The notes under the pieces were generated by a model. The model did no database searches and had not been told where the DNA came from. It saw nothing but the letters and a program-made list of their open reading frames with translations. The translations under genes were made by a program, and so were the position numbers. Below, piece after piece: positions 32,449 to 40,806 of a stretch of 43,254 nucleotides of DNA. Numbering within the stretch: the stretch's first letter is position 1; the number at the start of each line of letters is the position of its first letter. The stretch is from JALZVT01 sp039029135. GTDB taxonomy: Bacteria; Pseudomonadota; Gammaproteobacteria; Pseudomonadales; Azotimanducaceae. The stretch is from assembly GCA_039029135.1 (NCBI GenBank), contig JBCCGT010000035.1:1-43254 (forward strand), in the 5' to 3' direction.

Positions 32449-33705
32449 TTACACCATTTCGTAGCGAATCGGCAGGGTCTTCAGCCCACCAACAAAGTAG
32501 GACTGCATGTAGCGGGTGTCCCCAACGAGCTCGATGTTCTTCACGCGCTTGAACAGCTCCTTGTACAGCGCCGTCATTTCCATCCGCGCCAGGTGCTGAC
32601 CGAGGCATACGTGCGCGCCAAAGCCAAATGCCAACTGCTTGGCGTCGTTGCGGTCGACGCGAAACTCGAACGGCGAATCGAACACCTCCTCGTCGCGATT
32701 CGCCGAGTGATACCACAGCATGACCGACTCGCCCGCCGCGATCTTCTTATCGCGCAGCTCGTAGTCTTCGGTCGCCGTGCGCATAAAGTGGCGCACTGGC
32801 GACACCCAGCGGATGGTCTCGTTAATGAAGGTCGGCATCAGGCCGTCAACATCCGCCCGTAGCTTTGCCATCTGGTCGGGGTTTTCCAGCAGGGCATGCA
32901 GCCCGCCTGCGGTCGACGCGCTCGTCGTGTCGTGCCCGGCGGTGGCAACGATAATGTAATAGCCGTTCGAGTCGGTTTCGGGCATGTATTCACCGTCGAA
33001 CTGGGCGTTGGCGATGACGCTGGCCACATCGTCCGTCGGCTGGGTCCGACGGGCCCGGGTCAGCTCCGCGAAATAGGCCTCGAAGTCATAGACGACGTTC
33101 AAGAACTCCTGCGGATCGAACGAGCGAGCCGTGTCCGGATCCGTGCTGCCAAACAGCTCCTGCGTGAGCTTCAGCATCTTCGGCTCGTCTTCCTCCGGAA
33201 CGCCGAGTATCTCCATGATGACTCGCAGCGGATACCAGATGGCGATGTCCTTGACGAAGTCGCACTCGCCGCCGCAGTCGGCCATGCGATCGACGGTCTG
33301 GGTCGCCAGCTCATCGATCCGCGCCTCGAGCTTGCGCAGGTTCTTCCCCATGAACCAGCCCTGTGTGAGCATGCGGTACTTCATGTGGTCCGGGTCGTCC
33401 ATCTGCACGAGCGAGCGAATGAGATGCCGGCGACCGGTGATCTGCTCGACCATCTCCATGCGGCCCTCTTCGAACAGCGTCGGCCGCGGGTCGTTGATGA
33501 AGATCCGCTTCTTGGACTCGATCTCCTTGATGTCCTCGTACTTGGTCACCGACCAGAACGCCTCGAAGCCTTCCGGATCGATACGACGCAAGGGATCGTT
33601 TGCCCGCAGCCATTCGAACTGTTTGTGCAGACCCTGTTCGTCGCCCCAGCTTGCAGGCGTGACCAGACTGTTATCGAGCGCCGGCGAGGTCGTTTCCAGT
33701 TTCAT
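32449..33705 (-). CDS. Cytochrome P450
   Basis: Soluble bacterial class I-type monooxygenase of 418 residues, hydroxylating a hydrophobic substrate with electrons from a ferredoxin. The I-helix oxygen-binding motif is AGHDTTS, the ExxR motif is in INETIRWVSPVRHFMR, and the heme-binding loop is FGFGAHVCLGQ with Cys367. The general type resembles terpenoid or steroid-side-chain P450s, but the substrate cannot be assigned. No ferredoxin or reductase gene is adjacent. The molybdenum hydroxylase genes lie upstream on the same strand with 71 bases between. Confidence 0.93.
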   Translation of the reverse strand: MKLETTSPALDNSLVTPASWGDEQGLHKQFEWLRANDPLRRIDPEGFEAFWSVTKYEDIKEIESKKRIFINDPRPTLFEEGRMEMVEQITGRRHLIRSLVQMDDPDHMKYRMLTQGWFMGKNLRKLEARIDELATQTVDRMADCGGECDFVKDIAIWYPLRVIMEILGVPEEDEPKMLKLTQELFGSTDPDTARSFDPQEFLNVVYDFEAYFAELTRARRTQPTDDVASVIANAQFDGEYMPETDSNGYYIIVATAGHDTTSASTAGGLHALLENPDQMAKLRADVDGLMPTFINETIRWVSPVRHFMRTATEDYELRDKKIAAGESVMLWYHSANRDEEVFDSPFEFRVDRNDAKQLAFGFGAHVCLGQHLARMEMTALYKELFKRVKNIELVGDTRYMQSYFVGGLKTLPIRYEMV

Positions 33706-33776
33706 TGTGTGTTCCTTTCAGCGGTTCCCGCGGATGTTGCTACGACCAGCGCATGTCAGTCACGCCGATCAATGGC

Positions 33777-35972
33777 TCACGCAAGGGTTAGCGGCAGCGA
33801 TCGCAGGCGCCGCCCCGTGATGGCGAAGACCGCGTTGGCGACCGCGGGCGCGATCGGCGGCAGACCGGGCTCGCCAACGCCGGTGGGCGCTTCCTGGTTG
33901 TCGATGATCACAACTTCGACGGTCGGCGCCTCGTTCATACGCAGAATTGGATAGTCGTGGAAGTTGCTCTGTTGCACCCGGCCGTTTTCGAGCTCGACCT
34001 TGCCGTACAGCGCAGCCGTCAGGCCGAACATGACGCCGCCCTCCATTTGCGCGCGCACCACGTCGGGGTTCACCGCGACGCCGCAGTCGACCACGCATAA
34101 CACCCTGTGCACGTTGATCTTGTTTTCTGCCACCGAAACCTCGGCAGCCTGAGCGACGTAAGATCCAAACGACGCGTGCGCAGCGAAGCCGAGCTTGCGG
34201 CCTTCGACATGGGCCATCGCACCCATGCGTTCCCGCGCGGTTTTGATGACGTTCGCCAACCGCGGGTTGTTGCGCGTGTTGGCCAGCCGCAGCTCCACCG
34301 GATCCCTGCCCGCGGCGTGGGCGAGCTCGTCGATCGCCGACTCTTTCGCGAACGACGTGTAGGAGTGACCGACCGACCGCCAGAAGGTCACCGGCAGCCC
34401 GTGATCCATGGTCGCGTGTATGACCTCGCGGTTCGGCAGGTCGTAGTCCTCGAACAGGCCCTCGATGCTGGCCGGGTCGACCACCCAGCCATCGAGCACG
34501 CCCGCCGCGCGATTCGTGATGAAGTCGACCATGCCATCGCTCATACCCGGCATGAGGCCGGGTAGCGTGCCCGAGAGTATGCCGGGCGTGATGTTGCTGC
34601 CGACGCGCTTCGCCTGCCAGGCGCTGACGTTGCCCTGCGCGTCCGCACCCGCGCGTATGCGCATCAGCGACGCGGGCCGATAGACGCCGGACTGGGTATC
34701 GTCCTCGCGCGACCACAGCACCTGTACCGTCCGTCCGGTAGCCGCCGCGATTCGCGTGGCCTCTACGATGTGTCCGAGCGTACCCCTGCGGCCGAAACCG
34801 CCGCCGAGGTAGGTTTGGTGGACCCGGACCTTGTCAGCATCGATGTCGAGCGTGCGCGCGACCAGACCGGCCGCCGCCTGCGGGCTCTGGGTACCGGCCC
34901 ACAGCTCGGCCTCGCCGTTCGCCACCCGCACCACCGCGTTCATCGGTTCCAGCGGCGAGTGGGACAGATAGGGCGCCCAGTACTCAGCCTCGATGGTCAC
35001 CGTCGCGGCGTCGAAGGCGCCTGCAAAGTCGCCCTCTGCCGCGGTCGAGTCGCCATCTTCGGAATCGAGCAGCGCCTGGTAGTCGCGGCGCAAGTCGGCC
35101 TGACTGACCTGCGCCAAGGGCGGCAAGTCCCACTCAACGTCGAGCGCGGCGGCCGCCTTCTTCGCCTGCCAGTAGCGCTCGGCCACGACGGCGACTCCCT
35201 CGGGAATCTCGAGCACATCGGTAACGCCCGCCATGGCGAGGGCACGCGACTCGTCTATCGCCTTGACCACGCCGCCCGCGACCGGACTGCGGACCACGAC
35301 GGCGTGCGCCATGTCCGGCACCTCGACATCGATACCGTATTCGGCCGTGCCGGTCGCCTTGGCAATCGAATCGATGCGCGGCAGTTCCTTACCGATGTAG
35401 CGAAATTCCGCGGGCGTCTTTAGCGGCGCCTCAGTTGGCATGTCGAGCGTCTTCGCGGTGGCCACGAACCGGCCGTAGGGATGCCGCTCGCCGCCGGCGA
35501 TGACGTGACCGTCCTCGGTGGCGAGCGACTCGCGCGCGACCCCCAAGTCCGCGGCGGCGGCATCCAGAATCACCGCGCGGACGTTCGCACCGGCCTGCCG
35601 CAGCGGCAGCCAGTGAGCCGCGATCGAGTTGCTGCCGCCGGTGCCCTGCACACCCATGCCCGGGTTGGCGTAGGCCGGGTGCGCGCCGGGAAACTGCACA
35701 TCCATCACCGCGGGATCGATGTCCAGTTCTTCGCCCATGAGCGTCGCCAGTCCCGTCGTGACGCCCTGCCCCATCTCATCGCGCGCGCAGTAGAAGCGCA
35801 CCGCGTTTTCCGGGGTGATTTGCACGAACGCATCGGCCACGAAGGCGTCGTCGAGGCGTGCAATAGGCAGCGCCATGTCGGTGCCGCAGCCGCTGAGCGA
35901 TACACCCACCACGAGACCGCCGCCGGCGATACCGGTGTTACGCAGAAAGCGTCGTCGCGACAGCGCGCTCAC
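33777..35972 (-). CDS. Molybdopterin-binding large subunit of a xanthine dehydrogenase-family hydroxylase (IorB-like)
   Basis: Catalytic Mo-cofactor subunit of an isoquinoline 1-oxidoreductase/aldehyde dehydrogenase-like enzyme, 731 residues. The N-terminus has a twin-arginine signal (SRRRFLRNTGIAGGG) followed by a cysteine, so export with its folded partner is expected. Family motifs include QGVTTGLATLMGEEL, QGTGGSNSIAAHW, TYLGGGFGRRG and, near the C-terminus, GVGEPGLPPIAPAVANA, with the likely catalytic Glu. It overlaps the 2Fe-2S subunit gene by four bases. No cytochrome or MoCo chaperone gene is visible next to it. Confidence 0.9.
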   Translation of the reverse strand: MSALSRRRFLRNTGIAGGGLVVGVSLSGCGTDMALPIARLDDAFVADAFVQITPENAVRFYCARDEMGQGVTTGLATLMGEELDIDPAVMDVQFPGAHPAYANPGMGVQGTGGSNSIAAHWLPLRQAGANVRAVILDAAAADLGVARESLATEDGHVIAGGERHPYGRFVATAKTLDMPTEAPLKTPAEFRYIGKELPRIDSIAKATGTAEYGIDVEVPDMAHAVVVRSPVAGGVVKAIDESRALAMAGVTDVLEIPEGVAVVAERYWQAKKAAAALDVEWDLPPLAQVSQADLRRDYQALLDSEDGDSTAAEGDFAGAFDAATVTIEAEYWAPYLSHSPLEPMNAVVRVANGEAELWAGTQSPQAAAGLVARTLDIDADKVRVHQTYLGGGFGRRGTLGHIVEATRIAAATGRTVQVLWSREDDTQSGVYRPASLMRIRAGADAQGNVSAWQAKRVGSNITPGILSGTLPGLMPGMSDGMVDFITNRAAGVLDGWVVDPASIEGLFEDYDLPNREVIHATMDHGLPVTFWRSVGHSYTSFAKESAIDELAHAAGRDPVELRLANTRNNPRLANVIKTARERMGAMAHVEGRKLGFAAHASFGSYVAQAAEVSVAENKINVHRVLCVVDCGVAVNPDVVRAQMEGGVMFGLTAALYGKVELENGRVQQSNFHDYPILRMNEAPTVEVVIIDNQEAPTGVGEPGLPPIAPAVANAVFAITGRRLRSLPLTLA

Positions 35973-36559
35973 AGCGTCACCTCCTTTGCCAGTTCGGAGG
36001 CCAGTTCGGAGGCCAGTTCGGAGGCCAGTTCGGAGGCCAGTTCGGAGGCCAGTTCGGAGGCCAGTTCGGAGGCCAGTTCGGCGCTCGTATCCGCAGCGGC
36101 GACGCGCTGCTGCGCGACGGACAGGATCGCTTCCTTAATGCGGGGATAGCAGCCGCAGCGACAGATGTTGCCAGCCATGGCGCCCTCGACCTCGCTCTCG
36201 CTCGGGCTCGGGTTTTGCTGCAGCAGCGCCGCGGCGGACATGATCTGACCCGACTGGCAATAGCCGCACTGCGGGACGCTGTGTTCCTGCCAAGCCGCCT
36301 GCAGCGGGTGCAGATCTTCGGGCGTGCCGAGACCCTCGATCGTGGTAATCGCCTTGCCGGCGACTGCGGCTACCGGCAGTACGCAGGTGCGTGTGGCGGT
36401 GCCGTCGACGTGCATGGTGCAGGCGCCGCACAGCCCCGCACCGCAGCCAAACTTTGAGCCCTTCAGCCGAAAGGTGTCGCGCACCACCCACAGAAGCGGC
36501 GTGTCTGGAGAGTCGTCGGTCTCCACGGTCTGGCCGTTCAACGTAAACGTCGTCGTCAT
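35969..36559 (-). CDS. 2Fe-2S subunit of the molybdenum hydroxylase (IorA-like) with repeat tail
   Basis: Small electron-transfer subunit, 196 residues. Plant-type cluster Cys39, 44, 47 and 59 (GCGAGLCGACTMHVDG) and the second cluster Cys98, 101, 133 and 135 (CGYCQSGQIM and NICRCGCYP) are all present. The normal core ends near residue 157. After it comes a tail of AELA plus seven SELA units and KEVTL, encoded by perfect 12-base tandem repeats. The start at 36559 (MTTTFTLNGQ) fits the family; the frame extends 16 codons further upstream. Translationally coupled to the large subunit. Confidence 0.92.
   Translation of the reverse strand: MTTTFTLNGQTVETDDSPDTPLLWVVRDTFRLKGSKFGCGAGLCGACTMHVDGTATRTCVLPVAAVAGKAITTIEGLGTPEDLHPLQAAWQEHSVPQCGYCQSGQIMSAAALLQQNPSPSESEVEGAMAGNICRCGCYPRIKEAILSVAQQRVAAADTSAELASELASELASELASELASELASELASELAKEVTL
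35989..36081. repeat. 12-bp minisatellite inside the 2Fe-2S subunit gene
   Basis: Seven identical copies of CCAGTTCGGAGG are joined head to tail from 35989 to 36072, plus a partial eighth (36073-36081). The unit keeps the reading frame and encodes SELA on the minus strand. Sequence identity between copies points to recent expansion by slippage. Confidence 0.95.
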
Positions 36560-36715
36560 CGAATTCACCTTTGAAGCCGTGCTTCTATTGCTCCCGCCCG
36601 ATGACAATTATACGGGAGACACCGGTGACCTGCGCAAGCTTATTAAATGGCCGTAAAATAAGATGAGGTCGTGTGCTGGCGCCCTAAGAACCGGTAATCG
36701 ACGACCTTTCAGGGT
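36560..36715. promoter_or_regulatory. Intergenic region upstream of the molybdenum hydroxylase genes
   Basis: 156 bases between the crotonase stop and the 2Fe-2S subunit start, both minus strand. It is more AT-rich than its surroundings around 36630-36670. No specific site could be recognised. Confidence 0.3.
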
Positions 36716-37498
36716 CTAATCAGGCACCCAGTTGGGCTTGCGTTTCTCCCGAAATGCGGCCATTCCCTCTGCCCCTTCCGCGCTGGCGAACAGCTCTGCG
36801 CTCCAGGGTCCGGTAGCCGCGAACGCGTCCGCGACCGACATCTCAGGGACGCGCCGAACCAGCTTCTTGCTCTCTGCCAGCGCGTTCGGGCCGCCGAGAT
36901 TGAGCATGTCGATCTCCGCAAATACGGCGGCGGCCAACTCTTCCTTCGGGACCGCGCTGTGGGCGAGCCCCATGCTCACCGCTTCGTTCCCTGAGAAGCG
37001 CGCGCCCGTCAGAAACAGCCGCATGCCGTGGTGCCGGCCCAGCTTCGGCAGGCAGACCACTGAGATCACGGCAGGGATCACGCCGATGCGCACCTCGCTG
37101 AAACTGAACTGCGCCTCGGCGGCGGTGATCACGATGTCCGCCGCGCCGATCAGGCCCAGACCACCGGCAAAGGCGGCGCCGTTCACCGCAGCAATCACGG
37201 GCTTCGGGCTGTCCAAGATCGCGTTCAGCACGTCCGGGTAGGTCACACTGCGCCCGTCCACGATCGCGCCCGGCGGGCTCTTCAGGTCTGCGCCGGAGCA
37301 GAACGCGGGTTCGGCACCCGTGATGACAATGCAGCGCACAGACGCGTCGGCGTTCGCCGCGTTGATGTGGTCGTACAGCTCCATCACGAGCACGCTCGAT
37401 AGCGCGTTGCGCGCCTCGGGTCGATTCAGCGTGATCCACGCCGCCCCCGTCTTGACCTCGTACAGCGTCGCTTCCTGGTTTGCCGGTTGGCTCGCCAT
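36716..37498 (-). CDS. Enoyl-CoA hydratase family protein
   Basis: Crotonase-fold enzyme of 260 residues. The first oxyanion-hole segment is FCSGADLKSPPGA and the second is GAAFAGGLGLIGAADI, and FSFSEVRIGVIPAVIS carries the position of a catalytic Glu as in methylglutaconyl-CoA hydratases (LiuC/AtuE group). The start at 37498 (MASQPANQEA) has the strong Shine-Dalgarno GGAGGAGAAGG directly upstream. The pathway is not certain: branched-chain amino acid, terpenoid or fatty-acid breakdown all fit the neighbours. Confidence 0.88.
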   Translation of the reverse strand: MASQPANQEATLYEVKTGAAWITLNRPEARNALSSVLVMELYDHINAANADASVRCIVITGAEPAFCSGADLKSPPGAIVDGRSVTYPDVLNAILDSPKPVIAAVNGAAFAGGLGLIGAADIVITAAEAQFSFSEVRIGVIPAVISVVCLPKLGRHHGMRLFLTGARFSGNEAVSMGLAHSAVPKEELAAAVFAEIDMLNLGGPNALAESKKLVRRVPEMSVADAFAATGPWSAELFASAEGAEGMAAFREKRKPNWVPD

Positions 37499-37591
37499 CC
37501 CCTTCTCCTCCAGATGCAAGCAAAGACCCGGAGTATATAGCGCCCTCAGTTGCGCTACCCTGCAACCAGAGGAAGCAGCAGGGGCGGGTCC

Positions 37592-38860
37592 ATGCAATCC
37601 ACGCAAACACCGATCGGCAAAGCCTGGCAGCCGCGCGGCATCACACTACCGCCGATACTGGGCGACGCGGAAGTCGCGGCCTATGAGCGCGACGGTTTCA
37701 TCGTTTTGCGCGGCGCGATCGGCGAGGACGATCTGACGCGACTCGAGCGCGGCCTCGCCCGCAACCCGCCGCTGGACGGCACCCTGTTCGAGGCCAGGGA
37801 CACACCGCCCTACCCCGCGCCGGGCCGCTATACCCTGGCCCACTCGGCGTTTAAGGACCCCGATCTGGTCGGCATCGCCGAACACCCGACCATCCTCGCC
37901 GCTGCGAGCCAACTGCTCCGCGCCCCGGTCAATCTGACGGCCTATGTGCTCTACGACCGCACGCCGGGTGGCCAGGGACTGCCCGCGCACTATGACTACA
38001 AGCGCTGGCGTCCGGTCGGTTCATCGATGGACTGGCTGTTTACCATCGTGCCGTTTTGCGACTACGACGCTGAGACCGGGCCGCTGTACGTCGCACCAGG
38101 GTCGCACCGCGTGCAACGCGTGCGGGCAGGCGCCGAGCGGCCGCTGGAAGTCGCGCCGCCGACAAAACCGGCGGCGGCCGACTTCGTGGATCCCGGACTG
38201 CGGCGCGGCGATTTGCTGCTAATGAACATGCACCTGTGGCATCGCGCCGACGGCAACCGTTCAAACCGGCACCGCGGCGGCGCCTTCAACAAATACGCCG
38301 CGGCCAACGCGCCGCCGGCGACCGGCTACTATCTGTTCGACGAGGAAGCGGCCGCCGCGCTCGACCCGAACAATCGTGATCTGCTCGCGGTTCACAGCAA
38401 TTGGCCTATACGGACGACCCGACTGCTGCTGGTGCAGCCCGCCGAGTCGCCGGACGATCACGAAATTCTGCTATGCCAGTGCGGCCGAGACGAGTGGTGC
38501 CTACCGGGAGGGCCCGTGGCGACGGAAGCCGCCATCGCCGACTGGGATGCGGGTAACTTCATCTCGGCGCTGAAGACCCACATCGAGCGCGAGCAGCGCA
38601 TTCGCGTGCCTTGGGTGAGCTACGTCGGTGACTTTCCCGAGGAGGACGGCCTGACTCGCGTGTACGCCTACGACCTGACTGGCCGAGGGTTTCCCGTATC
38701 CTACGCGCCCGCCAGATTCTGTCGCGCGAGTGAACTGCCGTCGGCCGGGCTACAATACGGCTACGAGGTCGAGGCCCTGCGTCGCTGGCTCGATCCGCGA
38801 ATCAAACGCGGCAAGGGGCTTACTCAGGCCCAGTGTCGTATAGACCAGTTCGCGTACTGA
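37592..38860 (+). CDS. Phytanoyl-CoA dioxygenase-like protein with C-terminal Nudix-like domain
   Basis: 422-residue protein. The N-terminal two thirds (about 25-245) is a PhyH-type Fe(II)/2-oxoglutarate dioxygenase, with His133-x-Asp135 in AHYDYKRW, the distal His217 in MHLWHRADGNR and Arg228 as likely 2-oxoglutarate ligand. Residues of about 275-390 look like a Nudix fold: LLLVQPAESPDDHEILLCQ, then WCLPGGPVATE (303-312) and a helix ALKTHIEREQRI standing where the Nudix RExxEE helix should be. The catalytic Arg-Glu is replaced by Thr-His and the spacing is enlarged, so the hydrolase is probably inactive or a binding module. Start at 37592 (MQSTQTPIG) after a G-rich sequence. Confidence 0.78.
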   Translation: MQSTQTPIGKAWQPRGITLPPILGDAEVAAYERDGFIVLRGAIGEDDLTRLERGLARNPPLDGTLFEARDTPPYPAPGRYTLAHSAFKDPDLVGIAEHPTILAAASQLLRAPVNLTAYVLYDRTPGGQGLPAHYDYKRWRPVGSSMDWLFTIVPFCDYDAETGPLYVAPGSHRVQRVRAGAERPLEVAPPTKPAAADFVDPGLRRGDLLLMNMHLWHRADGNRSNRHRGGAFNKYAAANAPPATGYYLFDEEAAAALDPNNRDLLAVHSNWPIRTTRLLLVQPAESPDDHEILLCQCGRDEWCLPGGPVATEAAIADWDAGNFISALKTHIEREQRIRVPWVSYVGDFPEEDGLTRVYAYDLTGRGFPVSYAPARFCRASELPSAGLQYGYEVEALRRWLDPRIKRGKGLTQAQCRIDQFAY

Positions 38861-39000
38861 ACGCACCGCTCGAACGCAACGCTGCGGGCGGTCGGCGCCA
38901 AACGAGCGCGAACGACACAATCCAAGCGGCGCACACAGGCGGATCGATCCAGCCGCGCGACGCTGCGGCGCGACCTGCGAACTCACACCCGGCGAGACCG

Positions 39001-40749
39001 ATGATGACGAAACCGATAGACGTGGCCGGACGGCTCGTGGTGCTACACGGCGACGAAATGGCGCAAGTGGCCTTCGAGAGAATACTGGAACGCTTCGTAC
39101 GCGAACCGCTCAACGTCAATCTGGTCGAGCTCGACCTGTCGGCGGAACACCGCCTCACCACCAACGGCGCGGTCATCATCGACGCGATCAACGCGCTCAA
39201 GGAGCACGGCGTCGGCATCAAGAACGCCGGCATGACGGTCAATCGCGCACAGCTCGATGCACTGCTCGAGGCGCATCCCGATATCGATCGCGAGACGCTC
39301 CTGCCGCTGGCTACCAAGTCGCCGAACGGCACGATCCGCAAGGGCATCGGCGGCAACATCATTCGCGAGGACATTCCGTTCCGAAATCTGCGCATTCGCA
39401 AGCCGGACTGGATCGGCCGCGAGATCGACGTCGACACGATGGACAACGGCGGTATCGACCACAGCTATTCTGAGCTGGCGCCGCACACCGGCATGCTGAA
39501 GCTGATGTTCGTCGGCGCCAGCGGCGATCCAATCGAACTGCATCGCCGCCGCATCAATCGCGGCGACCCTTGGCTTGTGACCAGCAACGCAATCGACGAA
39601 GTACGGGACTGGGCGCGGCGCTTTTTTCAGCGCGCTGTGGATGAACGCCGCGACGCCTACGTGGGCCTGAAGGACACGGTCATCGCGGGTTACGACGGCG
39701 TCATGCGCGCCGAAATCGAAGCGATCTTCGAGGCCGAGTATCGGGATGCCTTCAAGGCGAACGGCATCTCGTACGTGTATGGACTGATCGACGCCCAGGC
39801 CGCCTATATCGTCGCGAATCCGCCGGAGCGCGCGCTCTGGGGTGTGCCAGACAACACCACCGGCATGAAGCTGGTGAAGCTAGTCGAAGAGCTCAAGGCC
39901 TACGGCCTGCACGACCGTCAGTGTCACGTGTCGATCTCGCGCATGAGCGCGGGCGGCGGCGATCAGTACGGCAGCTACAACGCGCCCGCGCCGGAGGACG
40001 GCATTCTCAAGGCGGTGCTCGACGGCGTCGAGAAGCACGCCCGGGACATTCGCGCCGGGGATCCGATCCTGCTGATGTCGAACGACCGCGCAGCGATCAA
40101 GGACTGGGTTCGCCAGGTGTTCAGGGACGCGTCCGTCAACAACAAGGAGGTGTACTTCGGCCTGAAGCAGGAGTATCTGCCCTACGACGGCGTGTTCAGT
40201 CAGGTAATCAGCGAGGCGCGGCGCGAGCTGGCCGAAGTCGATACCAAGCCGCCCTCGTACATGGTCATGCGGCCGTCTTATCAGCTCAAGAAACTCATCT
40301 GCGACCCGCCGCGCAACGCCCTGTACCCGTCACAGAATCTGGACGGCGACATCTTCTCGGACATCGCCGCGGCGCTCGGAGGCAGCCTGGCCACCGCGAG
40401 CTCGGTCATCGAAAGCACCGATGGCACCATGCTGTTCGAGGCCCCGCACGGCACTGCCCACGATCTGTATGAGCGGTACCTGGCCTCGGACGGCGAAGAG
40501 GCGATCTTCAACCCGTCGGCGCTGCTCTATGCGCTAGCCAACGCGCTGGCGACGATGGCCAGGCGCGAAGACAACGCCGAGCTCGCCGCCTACGCGGCCG
40601 ATCTGAAGAGCGCCCTGATCCAGACCGTGGCGGATGGCGTGATCACTGGCGATATCCGCGGCAAGACGGCAGCACCCGAGCGCGAGCGGCTGGTCGACCT
40701 GTGGGACTTTCTGGCCGCCGTTCAGGAGCGCATGCAAGCCGCCGCCTGA
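39001..40749 (+). CDS. Isocitrate dehydrogenase, type II-like, with internal duplication
   Basis: Predicted isocitrate dehydrogenase of 582 residues; usual type II enzymes have about 400-415. The N-terminus (VVLHGDEMAQVAF, GVGIKNAGMTV, SPNGTIRKGIGGNIIRE) and the C-terminus (LDGDIFSDIAAALGGSL, EAPHGTAHDLYERY, NPSALLYALANAL) match the family. Between them a segment occurs twice: about 144-300 and 313-462. Paired landmarks are GDP (188/353), YVGLK/YFGLK (220/385), YDGV (231/395) and NPPERAL/DPPRNAL (273/435). The second copy keeps GDQY and the metal-binding DGDIFSD; the first has lost both. Asp488 replaces the NADP-selecting Arg, suggesting NAD. Start at 39001 (MMTKPIDVAG); the frame continues 56 codons upstream. 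Confidence 0.85.
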   Translation: MMTKPIDVAGRLVVLHGDEMAQVAFERILERFVREPLNVNLVELDLSAEHRLTTNGAVIIDAINALKEHGVGIKNAGMTVNRAQLDALLEAHPDIDRETLLPLATKSPNGTIRKGIGGNIIREDIPFRNLRIRKPDWIGREIDVDTMDNGGIDHSYSELAPHTGMLKLMFVGASGDPIELHRRRINRGDPWLVTSNAIDEVRDWARRFFQRAVDERRDAYVGLKDTVIAGYDGVMRAEIEAIFEAEYRDAFKANGISYVYGLIDAQAAYIVANPPERALWGVPDNTTGMKLVKLVEELKAYGLHDRQCHVSISRMSAGGGDQYGSYNAPAPEDGILKAVLDGVEKHARDIRAGDPILLMSNDRAAIKDWVRQVFRDASVNNKEVYFGLKQEYLPYDGVFSQVISEARRELAEVDTKPPSYMVMRPSYQLKKLICDPPRNALYPSQNLDGDIFSDIAAALGGSLATASSVIESTDGTMLFEAPHGTAHDLYERYLASDGEEAIFNPSALLYALANALATMARREDNAELAAYAADLKSALIQTVADGVITGDIRGKTAAPERERLVDLWDFLAAVQERMQAAA

Positions 40750-40806
40750 GGGCCGTACGCGCTCGCCTCATCAGGCGCCGGACAAAAGCGCCTGAGCCGG
40801 CCGGGT

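Noticed and set aside
35989..36081. CRISPR-like repeat array
   Set aside because: Units of 12 bases without spacers, inside a coding gene; a minisatellite.
35815..36138. Arg-Pro-Val repeat protein on the plus strand
   Set aside because: It is only the antisense reading of the 12-bp SELA minisatellite in the 2Fe-2S subunit gene.
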